A stretch of 64,000 nucleotides of DNA from positions 220,605 through 284,604 of the forward strand of contig NW_020170401.1 in assembly GCF_000524195.1 (NCBI RefSeq), given 5' to 3'. Shown here piece by piece: positions 12,143 to 24,060 of the stretch. A model generated the notes under the pieces. That model did not search any database. It saw only the letters and a program-made list of their open reading frames with translations, and was not told where the DNA came from. The stretch comes from Echinococcus granulosus. Lineage: Eukaryota > Platyhelminthes > Cestoda > Cyclophyllidea > Taeniidae. Positions within the stretch are counted from its first letter, which is position 1. The number at the start of each line of letters is the position of its first letter. Both the position numbers and the translations under genes were made by a program.

Positions 12143-12534
12143 AGCACTGAGGAAGGGATGTGGGAATCAGGGCGTCCAAGCCCTGACTCATGGGACCTCG
12201 GGATGGCAAAAACAAACGAAGTACTTTCTGCCGGCAGTTGGGGTGTTGGAATTAAAAAGGTACACGCGAGGTGCTGAGATTGAAAAGAGGAGGGGAAGGA
12301 AAGTCACAAATAAGGTACCCTCCCACCCGCTTAATTCATGACTCAGAGTTATGTCTCATGCGTATTGTTTCACATTCAAAGTCATGCGTGACACTTCTCA
12401 TTTGCCGCACTGTCAATAAAAAAGGTATAAAAAAGAGCCAACTAAATTAAATCACATAGTAAACCTTAAAACAAATAAAAATTGGGGTTTTTGATTTGTA
12501 ATTGAGTTGTAAAATCCATCTTTTGTGTAATTTT

Positions 12535-12550
12535 GTCACAGACTTGTGAG
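12535..12550. repeat. Imperfect GTCACA-N4-TGTGAC site
   Basis: GTCACAGACTTGTGAG has the same spacing as the four perfect sites, with five of six arm pairs intact; only the outermost pair fails. It could be a decayed fifth member or chance. Confidence 0.35.
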
Positions 12551-14199
12551 AGCCGAGCAACCAGACGCTTAATCACAGGTGACACTGAATTACGGCAGCA
12601 GAGATCGCCAATGACACAGACCTTTAACCGACCGTCTTTTAAGCTTTTGCACTACTAGACGAAATGTCCGACTCCTTCGTAGCTTGAAGCCTTCCGTCGG
12701 TTCGAGTAGGTGTCCGCCTTCATTCACAAGAGACAGCTCATCATCTCAGACTGTAGCCCGTCATCTTGATAGATTAACGTGTCACACGTCACCTGTCACC
12801 TAGTATCATTTGGAATACTTCCATGGCTGCATTAGATGTGTGTCTGTAAAATTTTAAATCCCGATTCAACTTAAATAAACCTTTTATGGTGTTTGCAAGC
12901 TTAACTACGCGACCGACATGGATTCCATCTCGTTTTTCAAGCCCTTTAAATTTATAAAAATTTGCCCGTCTTTTTGGCGGCTTTAACGCACTCTTAGATG
13001 AAGACCGCATACATCAGCCTAATCTTAAAATCAAGATCTTTAAATTGTGTCGTTAAGACATTGGAAAATATCACAGTTACTTCCCTTAAAAGTCATTTAT
13101 TTTATATGTGGATGTGAATCCAAATTCGTGCAAAATTAAACCCATAGTGATAAATTGAGGACAAAAGTTGACTTGCTAATGCCCAGACACAGCACCCACG
13201 ACGAGTGGATGTTTCACTTTGCTACATTTCCATGTCTTTTGTTTGCCTTCAAGATTCCTCTAATTTGGTACAATAGTCTCCTCCTATTAATCATCTCTAC
13301 CACCAGCGCCTTCTCTCCTCCTCAAATTAAGACGATTATCACTGGTTTAACAATGCAGATTTCAAAATTTTTGTCGTCTTACTGAAGGTGGTCAAACATT
13401 ATTTTTGCGTGACAGGACAAAGGAGAAAGGCATCTCTTCGAAATATAGCCCTCGGCCAGAGCGCACAGATAGTATCGAAAATTGGGTGACTAAGCAGACA
13501 TTTGAAAGCCACTTATGGCAGATGAAATGTATCGATAGTGTGGAATACTTTGCCCTAGGGAGAGACCCATCGGAGTCACGAAAACACTTTCCCATATTTG
13601 GCCGCAGGCAATTTAAGATGGCTTTTAATTCCGTTGACAGATTCTGAGGGGGCTAAATGTAGCCTCTAGATAGTCATAATTTGTTGCAATCAGGACATTC
13701 CTACTGGCAGATATCAACGTGGCTTTGGTACTAGAAACACGCCAATTAACAGGTTTCCTAACAATCCCTCAAACATACCATTTCGGTAAGTTCCAAGCAG
13801 GAGAGTTGTTTACAAGTTTAACCAGAAATCTTTTCAACTGACCATTTCTGAGTCGTATGGGCTATATGGAAGGATAATTCTTTCCCGGACCGCTGAGACC
13901 TCCTCTGAGTAACTACTTTGTTCCATATTTTGATGACCATCTTTAGCATCTGGATGAAAGCCAACAAAATAATTCCTAACCTCAGGCTAAAGTGAGGAGG
14001 CACGAAATATTCCACGCTGATGACAAATTACACAGTTCAATTGCTGTTAATAAACATCTTACTTTTGAAGGCAAACGTAAGTTTCTGATAGGAATCGGTG
14101 TCCATTGTCCATTATCTCCATCGGTTAACTGGTGAATGTTGGCAATGGTGAGCGTTTCAGGAGGAAAGCTGCATCCTGTCTGCATTAAAATTCAATCGA
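12551..14199. other. No gene recognised
   Basis: Short frames only (12789-13010 minus, 13405-13647 plus). None has a domain, and no repeat family was identified apart from the DR1-like site. Confidence 0.45.
12789..12801 (-). promoter_or_regulatory. Direct repeat TCACCT-N1-TCACCT (nuclear-receptor DR1-like)
   Basis: On the minus strand this reads AGGTGA-C-AGGTGA. The spacing and half-site (one base off AGGTCA) resemble a DR1 nuclear-receptor element. A further TGTGAC-type half lies just beside it (12781-12786). There is no gene nearby to attach it to. Confidence 0.25.
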
Positions 14200-14543
14200 G
14201 TGGATGGATCTCAACTGTAATCTGTGAATGGCCTTCAAAAGTAGGTTGATGGGAAACAATTTCACTTTAACCTCACCACACACACCCACCTACCCACCCA
14301 TTTATACACCCTCCCCTCACACACACAGGTACACACAAATCAGCGTTGTGGAGTGCGGGGTGTGAGGTGAGTGGATTGTTTGGGATAACTAATGGCAGGA
14401 TAAGATATGATATGGAATGTGCATTAGCACAACTTTGTGATAAGTGCAAAAGTTATTTTGAACCCAATCTCAAGATAGTAAGCAAGTTAGCCATTCAGTT
14501 TGTCGGCCAGCAGGTCAATCTAACAGACTGCAGGTCAGTGCGC
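14200..14543 (-). repeat. FamB repeat, copy B (inverted)
   Basis: The reverse complement matches copy A through GCGCACTGACCT, CCATATCATATCTTATCCTG, CCATTAGTTATCCCAAAC, CCACTCACC, GCACTCCACAAC and a GTGGGTAGGTGGG block. The CA/CCCA-rich plus-strand stretch at 14278-14335 is the simple-sequence part of the repeat. Confidence 0.55.
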
Positions 14544-15484
14544 AAATGATCCTTTCTTAACGATGAGCTGCTATTTGAGAACATGGAAGAATTAAGGAAG
14601 AAGTTAGTAGTCTTTGAAGATTATTTCCAGTCTGTTAGTTTAAGGCGGGTGGTATCCACTAGCTTTGTGGCTTCCACCAATTCCCCTTTTAACCGCTATT
14701 AAGGTCGTCGAATTACTGCAGTGCCACTCACGTTAAGCATGACTAAAGTTAACAACAGAAAGCCAGTCTCGATGGTTTTTAGCAATATTCAGCCTTTCTG
14801 AACGTGATCTACATTGCTTTAAGTGATTTGTTACTAAAACCGGTAAAGTCATCTGTCTAACGGGTTTAAATTCGTGAAGAACACAAGTGTAAATCATAAA
14901 ATATCAGGTTCAGCCGACAATGGTTAACCTAAGGATGCAAACTAAGCAGGCACTAGTTCAGAGCGCAGTGGTTTCCATACCGACAGATTGATGCCCAATT
15001 CATCAAGCTCTATCAAAGAAGGGATAAACCGTTAGATCCTTTGATACTATTCTCTCATAAAAAAGTACTTTAGAGAGCTACTGTTCACCAGCCATCAACT
15101 TCAAGAATCAGATCCCTAACTACAGTAGGGTATTGTAGGGTGAGTTTTTCACCTACTTACTTAATTACGATCATTAGTAGAGTAACCTGCCTCGATGAAA
15201 ACAGGGGATTAGTGGTTGGTCCTATCGTCCCTTTGCGATGGGAGATTTGCTGTGTTAAAAGGATTGTAACTCTCCAGATGGTGTTAAACTATGCAGGGAT
15301 AATTTAATTTTCATATAGTCCTCGGCTGAAAGAGCGAGTCATGTAACTGCTTTTGTGAAGGGTAGAAGTAGACACATATTCATTGCAAAGGTTGCTACTA
15401 CACGGTATTTAGTTCATTTTATCTAATCTGGGTAGAAAAGACAAGGTTCAAGCTCTGAGATAATTTAGCCATCCGTCTAGCTCG

Positions 15485-15520
15485 TATCCATCTCGTACCC
15501 ATCTATCCATCCACCCATCC
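15485..15520 (+). repeat. Degenerate (CCAT) tract
   Basis: Short imperfect series of CCAT, CTAT and CCAC units, similar in type to the tracts at 33040 and 59204. Confidence 0.5.
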
Positions 15521-15891
15521 AGGAATTTGTAAAATACTAATTGTGAAGAATGGACGGATAGGCATCCATCTATCGCATCACAAGCCCTTAATCTTACTCT
15601 CTATCCTTTCTTTGATGTTTGGAAACATCCCTCATCATATGACATTTAAACCTTGTGGATGAGTGTTGAGGCTGTGAACAACCACAAAAGATGCTCTGGA
15701 AGCTTTCATTTTGAAAGTTTGAGTTTCCTTAAAATCTGTAAAGGTAGTGGATGGTACGCTCTAAATTACCTTGAAAGACTATCAATGTGTTCTCCACTTT
15801 TACCATGAACTTTATACAGCAATTTACCCTTTGGGAAGGATTTCTTGCTAAATGACTAAATGGTTCATGACGATAAATGGCTTCTCTAAGC

Positions 15892-16052
15892 ACTGCAAAG
15901 TTACCTGAACGAACTTTCCATATCATAACTTATCCTACCATTAGTTATCCCAAACCATCCCCTCGCTACCCCCCCTACACGTCTAAGTCACCCACTACTT
16001 CGTTCTCACAATGCTATGATTTGTGTGTGCGTATGCGTGTGGTGGAATGCAG
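15892..16052 (+). repeat. FamB repeat, copy C (short)
   Basis: CTGCAAAGTTAC, CATATCATAACTTATCCTAC, CCATTAGTTATCCCAAACC, ACGTCTAAGTCACCCACTAC and ATGATTTGTGTGTGC match copy A, which also has the CTAAGACATCCACTACTTC block. The outer parts of the family are missing or too diverged to see. Confidence 0.5.
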
Positions 16053-16767
16053 GGAAAATTGTTTGCTACTAACTGTTCACATGTTGATAAACAGTCACCC
16101 AAAGCGACTCGGTGATGCACAGGAATCGTCCCTTTAGAAGCATCTAGGAGAATCAGAACTAGTAAAACAGCCAAGGAGAAAGATCTATTTCAGTACCTAT
16201 AAAGTGAAGAAATGAAAGATACCATACCGAAACTGGTGATAGGCTGAAGGGTAGGTACACATTCGGCCTCAGTTTCCTGGAAACGACAGCCATCATCATC
16301 ATTTCCTGGTATTAGTCCCAGGTAATTGGACTCGAAATAGACAGTTGGGTGATGGAAAGGAAGTAGCAGCTCAAGTTGTTAAGGTCATGTTCTTTAGTGT
16401 CCAGGGTTAAAACTTTCCTAAAAAATGACATTTCGAGATAGTCCTATCCTAAAAGGATGGTAACGTGTATTAATAATTACAAATATTACTTGGTGTCCAT
16501 TTGCACGTAAAACACAAATTGATTTTCGCCATAAAATAACAACAGAATTTGTTGATTTAACAGTTTAACAAAATGTCAGCATCACAGAATTACAAAATTA
16601 CTGTCGGTTTAAACGTAGACTCTTCAAAATAAAAAAAAACGTAATGCAATAAACCAAAACTGAAGTCTTTTTAGTCAGGAAGAAGGAGACTATCCTCCTT
16701 ACATTAAAACTACCGTATGAATGTAGAATGATTCAAATGCATAGCTCATGAGTTTTCTAATAGTAAG

Positions 16768-16958
16768 TGTAATACTTTAAACACATGGTTAATCCTTCTT
16801 TTTGGTTATGCGGGTGGTGAAGGCTCAGCCTTTGAACTTCCACTGGACAGTATGACCTCCAGACTATGCTAGTATCCCCCCTAAGGCCTTCTCTTCCTCT
16901 GCAATATACTTCCTGTATAGCTATTGTGCATTCTTTCGTCTTTAGAGAAGTCTTGCAG
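16768..16958 (+). mobile_element. TRIM-A copy 3: solitary head (solo LTR-like)
   Basis: The stretch begins TGTAATACTTTAA, like the start of the second head in complete copies. It carries the GGCTCAGCC, ACTTCCACT and CTTCTCTTCC blocks in family order, and stops near TTTAGAGAAGTCTTGCAGAG, the usual head end. No internal region follows. Isolated heads are what recombination between two LTRs leaves behind, or this may be a simple truncation. It lies about 350 bases upstream of copy 4. Confidence 0.5.
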
Positions 16959-17314
16959 AGCTGTGAATTTGTGAAAAAATAATTTCAAGTAAAATCAAGC
17001 AGAAAGATATCTCTAGGTTTTAAGATTATTTGTTTTAAACATCATTTCCTATGAATGCCTCACAACCATTTCGCAATAAGTCGGAAGCCTTTGTGTTATT
17101 TCAGCTTAAATGTTAATGCCGGCCCTAAAATGTACCATTGACGCAGAATAAAATGATGGGAAGATATTCCCATAGTTGACGGTTGGACAACACCCTTGCT
17201 GTTATGGTCGGCGATGAGAAGGCGGAAGTAGAACTTATCAGCCGATGCAATAACAATGAAAATTAAATAGGTTATGGTGAAGCTTGTAAAATAAATAATT
17301 AAGTAGGTTTTTAG

Positions 17315-18215
17315 TGTGTAGTGACTTGATGCTTTATTTAACTCTGCGTTTAACAGCGTCGGTGTTCTAATCTCCGTGGATAGTGATTCCATTCTGCCTC
17401 GTGGACTGCAGGCCATGGTAATATCTTTCCAACCCTTCTATGCACAATATTAATGGCATTGGAAAGCAGGTTTGAGCCTAGAGGACAAACACCCTGATTT
17501 CTACCACTGAAGGCTAGATCTTAAGGCGACGGATGGGAGAATATGCTACAGTCCGTAACAGTTGGGTTTAAAATGACTTCTGTCCTCGAGATCCGCTCCT
17601 GCCTGGTGTTTTACAGACTGCTATCAACAAATAAATCGACACTAGTCGTGGCCGTAACCATCTAAAAAATTCTTTACGGAGCTATATGTGGTATCTGTAT
17701 GGATATATTAATGAAGTAAAAACATGATACCTCCTGTATATCTCAACCAGCTGGATGGAATCTGTGTAGACGTATAGCCGGACGGCAATGAAGAGAGAAG
17801 AAACTGATGTGAGGCTTCATCTCCATGAAGCCACTTTTAACTCCGTCCTTTGTTAAATGACTCTACTTTGGGGCCAGCGGTCTTACAACTATCGATGAAC
17901 ATACGAGATGTCCAGCAATACGATTTTGCAATCAGATATCTTCTCAGCTGAAAGCAAACCTAGTGACAGGCATAGTGGGTTGGTTCGTGAATGTTTTTAC
18001 TGCTTTGTAATATAGGATGCGGGAGGTTGACTAAGAAGAATATTAGTTTAACTCATTGGTCCGTTTTCGCAGAGATGAAGTCCCGGTATTTTTACTTCTG
18101 CTGATCAGAATGGCCTCGGGGCTATACCTTGATTCTCATCTCTTCACTACGTCAGCATTGCATATTCTGCCCCACGATTGTTTCTTCTTTCCTATTCAAA
18201 TGAGCCACGTATAGC
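17315..18215 (+). mobile_element. TRIM-A copy 4: diverged, near complete, with second head
   Basis: The first head starts around TGTGTAGTGACTTGATG and is shortened at its end. The internal region is recognisable from CCCTGATTT, TTGGGTTTAAAATGACTTCTG and the block before AGCCACTTTTAAC, through GGGCCAGCGGTCTTACAAC and AATCAGATATCTTCTCAG. A second head at about 18040-18215 has ACTTCTGCT, AGAATGGCCT and GCATATTCTGCCCC. The stem-loop and purine tract are eroded. A 106-codon minus-strand frame (17096-17416) overlaps the start and is taken as chance. Confidence 0.6.
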
Positions 18216-19702
18216 TGCACAGGGCATAAATCTGGGGGTAATATAACGATTAATTAGAAATGACTTTATTATTAGAGTCAGGTACTCTGATATTCGCAAA
18301 ACACTGCTGATCAACATTAACTGCAACTCTCATTACAGCTTCGAAAATGACGCTTGGAGGTTAGCTATTTGCCAAGACAACAAACTCTTAACACCGAATG
18401 TTTTGGATCATCCTGCATTGCAGGCATGCAGGAGGTAGAAATCCAAGTGTTAGCTGTACCAAACTCATAAAAATTTTGCTCTAGTTAGCTTTACATAGCG
18501 CTGGCTACATGAGAAGGGGAATTTGACCAAGCTCTTTGCCATATAAACTCGATGACCTACCACTTTGATTTGAAGATTGGGTGGACAAAAATGGCGAGAC
18601 GTTACTTCGTGACATTATTTAACTAGTGAAAAAATAGGGTCGTACTCTTTAGATTAAAATAATTTTAAAACATGTGAAAAACTGGATAGATTTTAAGCAA
18701 AAAGGACAGCATTTAATAATTATTTCGATTGAGGAGAGTGACATATCCTTTTATAGCCCAAATGCAAATGCAACATCCCCCAGCCCTATTAACAAGATAT
18801 CTTCCAACTCCAGATCAAAACAAATTTTGTGTTTATTTAATCACTTCAAAGCAAACCTTTCCGAAGAATTTCAAAAGCACAAAAAGGTATGTACCGACGA
18901 TTATTTGGTAGAAAACAGCAAAAAATGTGCGTTATTAAAGTCATTTGAATGAAGAAGAAAGTGTTACACCATCAAATAAGAGAGAGAAAAGCAGCATAAA
19001 AAAAAAGGACGCAGTTTGTTGGACATAAAAGAGAACGCAATACGATTCCAACGTTCTTTTTTTATTACAGTCAGGTAGGTATAAAAGATACAAATTTCTG
19101 CAAAAAATAAAAATATTACGAGTCTAGGTCTTTGAGAACGTAGGAGGGTAAAGACGCATAAAGAAGTGGAAGCCAGATATCTGCTACATTTGTACACTTC
19201 TCTGTTGGCTTTTAAATAATGTCCGAAAAGCTCGACTGCAGCCTGCCTCATTTTGTAGTCCATACTGAAACGCTAGTCTCCAACACACTCCGAAGCACAG
19301 ATGCAAATCAGGTAAAATTAGGTAAGAGTAGTGAAACTGGCACTAAACAGTGGAAAACACATTAATGGCATCACATTTGTCTTGCAAAACTCTCGAGATC
19401 ACTTTATCCATGGCTTCATCTGTTTGTTAATGGTGGTGAATCCGCGTACGAGATGGTGAAACGATGTACTCAGGTTTATGTCAAGCACCATGAAGCCATC
19501 TAGGAAATCCTAGTCCCCTTGTTGCAGCACTCCTTCATCTTGGTGCAGTTTCTAGCACTTCAGCGCTGGATAAAAACAGAAAGCTGTCTCGGTGCCTCTT
19601 GTGAGCCAACTACCAGAAATCCCAAGTTTTCGCGAATGGGTGCGTTTGTACCCATCAATTCCGTAAATCCATATGCCCCTGCTTTAATACACCTTTCTTC
19701 CC

Positions 19703-19744
19703 CATTCGTTCATTTATTCATTCATTCACTCACTCATTTATTTG
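19703..19744 (+). repeat. Degenerate (ATTC)/(ATTT) microsatellite
   Basis: An imperfect run of CATT, CACT and TATT tetramers over about 42 bases. Confidence 0.7.
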
Positions 19745-20213
19745 TTGGTCACACGGAGTCCATTTGAATTCAGTATAACCTATTCCAATTTCAGATCAAC
19801 CGTACACATTTCCCTGATGCAAAAAAAGTGCTTTTTATTTTTAAAGTTCAAAAATGGTAGTAAAAAGTCCCACCGGTGTAACGCCCAGATTCAAGTTTGA
19901 AAGGTCACTCAGTAAAAATAGCCCCCCTGGTTTTGATTGCATAAAAGTGGGCAAAGCCAAACCGGTCGTTTGATCGCGGAGAACCCAAAGTGCATAAAAC
20001 CGACTCCTTCCACTGGATTTGACATATCGTGTCAATTAATTGTGTCAGAATAAATTAAGTTGAAATAAATGTGCCAATCGAGGCAGGCAAATCACCGAGT
20101 AAGACACTTTTGACTTAGGAATGACAGCTTTTTATTATTCTATTAGTCCTAAAAAGCAACAACTGGTATGACAGGAAGAATTTATGTTTGACTGATGCAT
20201 TTGTTTCCTCCAG

Positions 20214-20367
20214 ATTAAGTGGATTATTTTATAATTTAGAGGTGATTACAATGTTTTCCTTTCTATTCACAATGTACGGCATTGAACAATTCAAATTGGA
20301 TTGGATTTATTACCAACGTACTCAAGGTCTACGGAACTATTACCTTCTCACCAGTTCGGAGACCAAA
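20214..20367 (+). CDS. Possible exon, unrecognised hydrophobic peptide
   Basis: An acceptor-like TTTGTTTCCTCCAG ends at 20213 and a donor-like AAA then GTATGAG begins at 20368. The 154 bases between are open and encode a peptide with a hydrophobic, aromatic middle (roughly VITMFSFLFTMY). No family is recognised. AT-rich chance frames give similar peptides. Confidence 0.12.
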
Positions 20368-22190
20368 GTATGAGGGACTCCCAAAATCTGGATAGTACAA
20401 CGCGGAACTTCAGTTTTGCCTTTTCTCTAGACAACCCATAAAGTTGAGTAAAACAGAATTAATCGGGAAGCAAGAAAGGAGTCCGTAAGGCGGTTTCCTC
20501 TTTTAAGGCAAGAGAATTTTCGAGTCGAATGCTAATGCTGTTTCTCCGATGTCTTAAAGCGGTCTATTTATCCCATACTCGGTTGAACTGCCGAATTTCA
20601 GAGAATATACTGGTAAAGCACCTCTTAAATCTAGAATCCCCGCCTTGATAAACAGGCTTTCAAACTCATTACTGGACTATATAATGCACAACCCAATGGT
20701 TCTCCTAAACCTGGCATTTTTTTAAGTTTGCCAGGAGATCTACTAGTTCTTTAATGTTGATCGGTGCAATGCGATTGTTGACATACGTGGATTATGGGCA
20801 ACAACATTCGTCAATCTGTCGACTCTCTTAGTAGATTTCTGCACTGGTTTAGCTCATGATTCGCCAGTATAACCCGTTAAGAGCGATTCGAGCATGTCTA
20901 CTTCAAAGCTACAAAAGCATCAATTTATTTCCAGAAGATCATGACAATTCTGCAGGCAAAATCATTCACTTATTAAAGACCAAAAAGTGGTGGCTGAGAT
21001 CTCGATACAACTCGAATTTGTGCCAGAATTAAATGCTTCAGAAACCACCGGGTAATGCAGAGTTAGCCACTTAGCTAATCGGAAGGTAGTCACATACTTA
21101 TAGGACCCAAAACTTTGGAAAACTAACTTTACCCTTTGTATTCTTCCTAGACCTCTTCAAGTGACTATTATTACCTTTTCTTAGCAGAAAATACGACAAA
21201 CAGACAAGAAAAATAGAATAGGTGCGTAGAACCGGGAATGCATACGACTAAATTATTTTCTTCTGGAGACAAAAAGCGATCCACTTTTAATATTCTTAAA
21301 ATTTTAAGAAGCTGTATTTACCATACCTTACATGCTAACCATCTAACTGAACTATTTTTTTCATCCCCAAGACAGATACAAAGGCGTTAGAGCTTAGTGT
21401 TTTGCTAACGATTTTAACTTTTTTCGTGTTCCGTTTTCTTCCTAGTCCGAATGCGGGGCATGGTAATGGAGACAATAGCCATAAAATTTGATGTTGTGAA
21501 CTTCCAACCATTCTAGGCTTCCTTGCTGACCGAAAGTATAAGGGCGGAGCCTTAAGTTCAGGCTAAACCAAAAAAAGGAGGTAAACCGGGTTTTACACTT
21601 CAGTCATACGAGTTAATTCCTTTGTAAGTGATTAAAATATCCGTTTAGACTCCATTTGGCCTCCTTTCGAAGATGTTACACTTTTCTTAAAGTTGCACTG
21701 CTGTATTACCCGAGTTGACTACGAAGTCTTGAAGTCGTTCTGGAAGTCTAGTAAAATATTTGGAGAAAAACGACTGCTAAAGTTCAGAATCTCAATTGTT
21801 ATAGTATGGCACCCCTCGATCATAATCAGAAATACGGATATCCTCAGACCAGAAAAACACTCAACACAAACTTTATTGCTTCGCTCTTAACCACTCTGTC
21901 CGGAGAAGAAGCATTTATTAAAATCGGTTACCAAACATATTATAGAGGTGTGATGATAGTTTTAAGGTGTGGTAAACAAATTAGACAAAAATGATAACTA
22001 GTATTGCATTTCAACACCTAAACTTTTGGCCTTCAGTAGTATGCCTACATTTGGGATTCCAGTATGAGGGATACTAATCTAGTTTTTTTCAATTCAGAAA
22101 TAACATATTTTGGTTTCATGTGAATCATATATACAAGCTACAACATTCAAAGGCACATGTGGCGATGGGAATCAGGCAAGATTATCAGGG

Positions 22191-22208
22191 CGTCACACAT
22201 TTGTGACG
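22191..22208. repeat. 18-bp palindromic site, GTCACA-N4-TGTGAC class (copy 2)
   Basis: The sequence is CGTCACACATTTGTGACG, with perfect 7-base arms and a CATT centre. Its inner 16 bases are identical to copy 4 at 52004-52019. The neighbouring sequence (ATTATCAGGG before, CTAATGCAG after) does not match the other sites. Confidence 0.7.
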
Positions 22209-22784
22209 CTAATGCAGTACAGGCTAGGGGCTTAACCAATGCCCCATATATCCTTAATTTCCTAATTCATCATCATTTAAAATTTTTTCGACACTTTTCT
22301 TCAAGGCACATTGATTAAATTTCTTCCATTATATAATAGGATTAGCCGTAGAATTTTTATAAATTTTCTTCACGATTATTTTCATTGATTCCACATTACT
22401 CTATATCGTACAAAAGAATAATTAGCTTACGCCTTTCTTTCCACATACTCTTGGACAAAAAATTTGTGCTAAATGTGCCCTATAATCGGAAAACCAATGG
22501 GACCAAGCACCTTTTCTCACCCTCCCTCCACCATGAAATGACGGAGGTGGATCCTCAAAAGGGGTGTATGCTTGACGTCCTTTCCCTCTCCTAGCACCAC
22601 TTGGGCGAAACCTTTTTTATTCTTCCCTCTAAGGAGCTAGACTATGACATTTCCATATAACAAAGTGTGTTTAAAATTAGACTGACTCTAGATATGTACT
22701 AGATGCGATAGTCACCTACAAATCCTCAGGTTGATGTTATTGTTTAAAATAAATGCAGTAGTATTATTTCAAGGAAAGCCTTTA

Positions 22785-23370
22785 AATAAATTAATCAAGG
22801 TGCTTGTTAATTTATTTCGTTAAATAAACATTTGGCCAGTAAAGATTGGATGCAAGAAGTCTCGTTCTAGAAAGCCATCCTGATCGTGGTCACAGATCAG
22901 TCAATCGTGTAAAGAACTGTCTACAGACTGCGGAAGACATGGACAGGGATACAAAGCCACGGAGTGGAGGAAGTAACTCATTTTCATTTTGTATAGCATG
23001 AACGGGAGATTCATTTTGGAGGGATAAAACATGTTTGAGTATTTAACGTCTTAGAAACATTCCTTCTAGCGTGTTCTTTTTCAAAATATTGAATAAATTA
23101 GTCAAAACTGCTAGTCATTTATTTAACTGTCAAAGCATTTGGCCAGCAGAGGCAGAATTTAAGAAATCCCATGCTAGGAAGCAATCCTGATATGCGATAA
23201 CAGACGGATCAGTCACGTAGAGAAGGATCTGCAGATTATGGAAGACTCAGAGAGGGATTAAAAAATTTAGAGAACTAGGAGGATGTATCCTTTTTACTTA
23301 CTTAATCATAATAAAAGGGTTCATTTTGGATTGATAAAATTTGATCATATTTTGAACCGTGAGTGTCCTG
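22785..23370 (+). repeat. Degenerate tandem duplication, about 307-bp period
   Basis: Two adjacent units align. CATTTGGCCAG is at 22829 and again at 23136, 307 bases apart. Around it, both units share AATTAxTCAA, GTTAATTTATTT/GTCATTTATTT, CTAGxAAGCxATCCTGAT, CAGATCAGTCA/GGATCAGTCACGTA, GGAAGAC, AGAGGGAT/CAGGGAT and TTCATTTTGGA followed by GATAAAA. It is an old duplication and no frame is kept open. Third units were not visible on either side. Confidence 0.6.
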
Positions 23371-23907
23371 ACCCTTGTTTTGATTGACATCTAGTTGCCT
23401 TGAGCAAAATTGATTCTCATTAATGTATAAACCTTCCCTTTTTACGCACTTTAAATATCTCCCATAAATTCAGTTTCAATGTCTCGCAACGGAACGACAG
23501 TTTTATTAATCATGCATTTAACTCGAAGGTCCCCATAGTTCATACTTCCCTTTTGCTGGTAGGGACTTTCATTGCAGAAGCTAATTAGGTTCCACAATGG
23601 AATCAAAGACTCCACACTCTGATTTCGTGATGGCCGGTTTGATTGACTTGACCATTTATCATACCTTAATATTATATAAGAAGAACATCTGCTTCGGATG
23701 GCTCATCAGCAGAGACCCACTCTTGAAAGGTCATAATGGTGTCTATTCTGAAAGAAGCCAATCGACAAATGAGGCGAGACAGAACTTGAACGACTGCCAC
23801 AAAGCTTATTTAACGCTATAGCAATTACGCGAAAATTATTACCGCCTCATGGTCAAGTAGCTAAAGTTAACTTAGGCTGACGGCCGCTGTCATTCGGTTA
23901 ATAATTC

Positions 23908-24060
23908 TGCAACACTGTGTTTGTTTAACCCTCGGTTTTGATAACGGGCCACTTCAGGGCTCCGCTATTTCACCTCCGCTGCATAACCTGGCCTCCGCAC
24001 CATGCCAGTCGTCCTCCAGCCGTCAGTCCACATTCCTCGGAGAAGTCTCGACGTGCTACA
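23908..24060 (+). mobile_element. TRIM-A copy 5: solitary head (solo LTR-like)
   Basis: The family head blocks appear in order: TGTTTGTTTAACCCTCGGTTTTG, GGGCTCCGC, CCGCTGCATAACCTGGCC, CATGCCAGTCG and CCACATTCC. It ends in GAAGTCTCGACGTGCTACA. The GCTACA end matches the head end in copies 6 and 8 and gives an LTR-like terminal CA. No internal region follows. Confidence 0.55.

Larger units (their letters stand above)
18216..22190. other. No gene recognised apart from one doubtful exon
   Basis: AT-rich sequence with the microsatellite at 19703 and the doubtful exon at 20214. A perfect 14-base AT palindrome, CTTAAAATTTTAAG, lies near 21294. Nothing else is structured. Confidence 0.45.
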
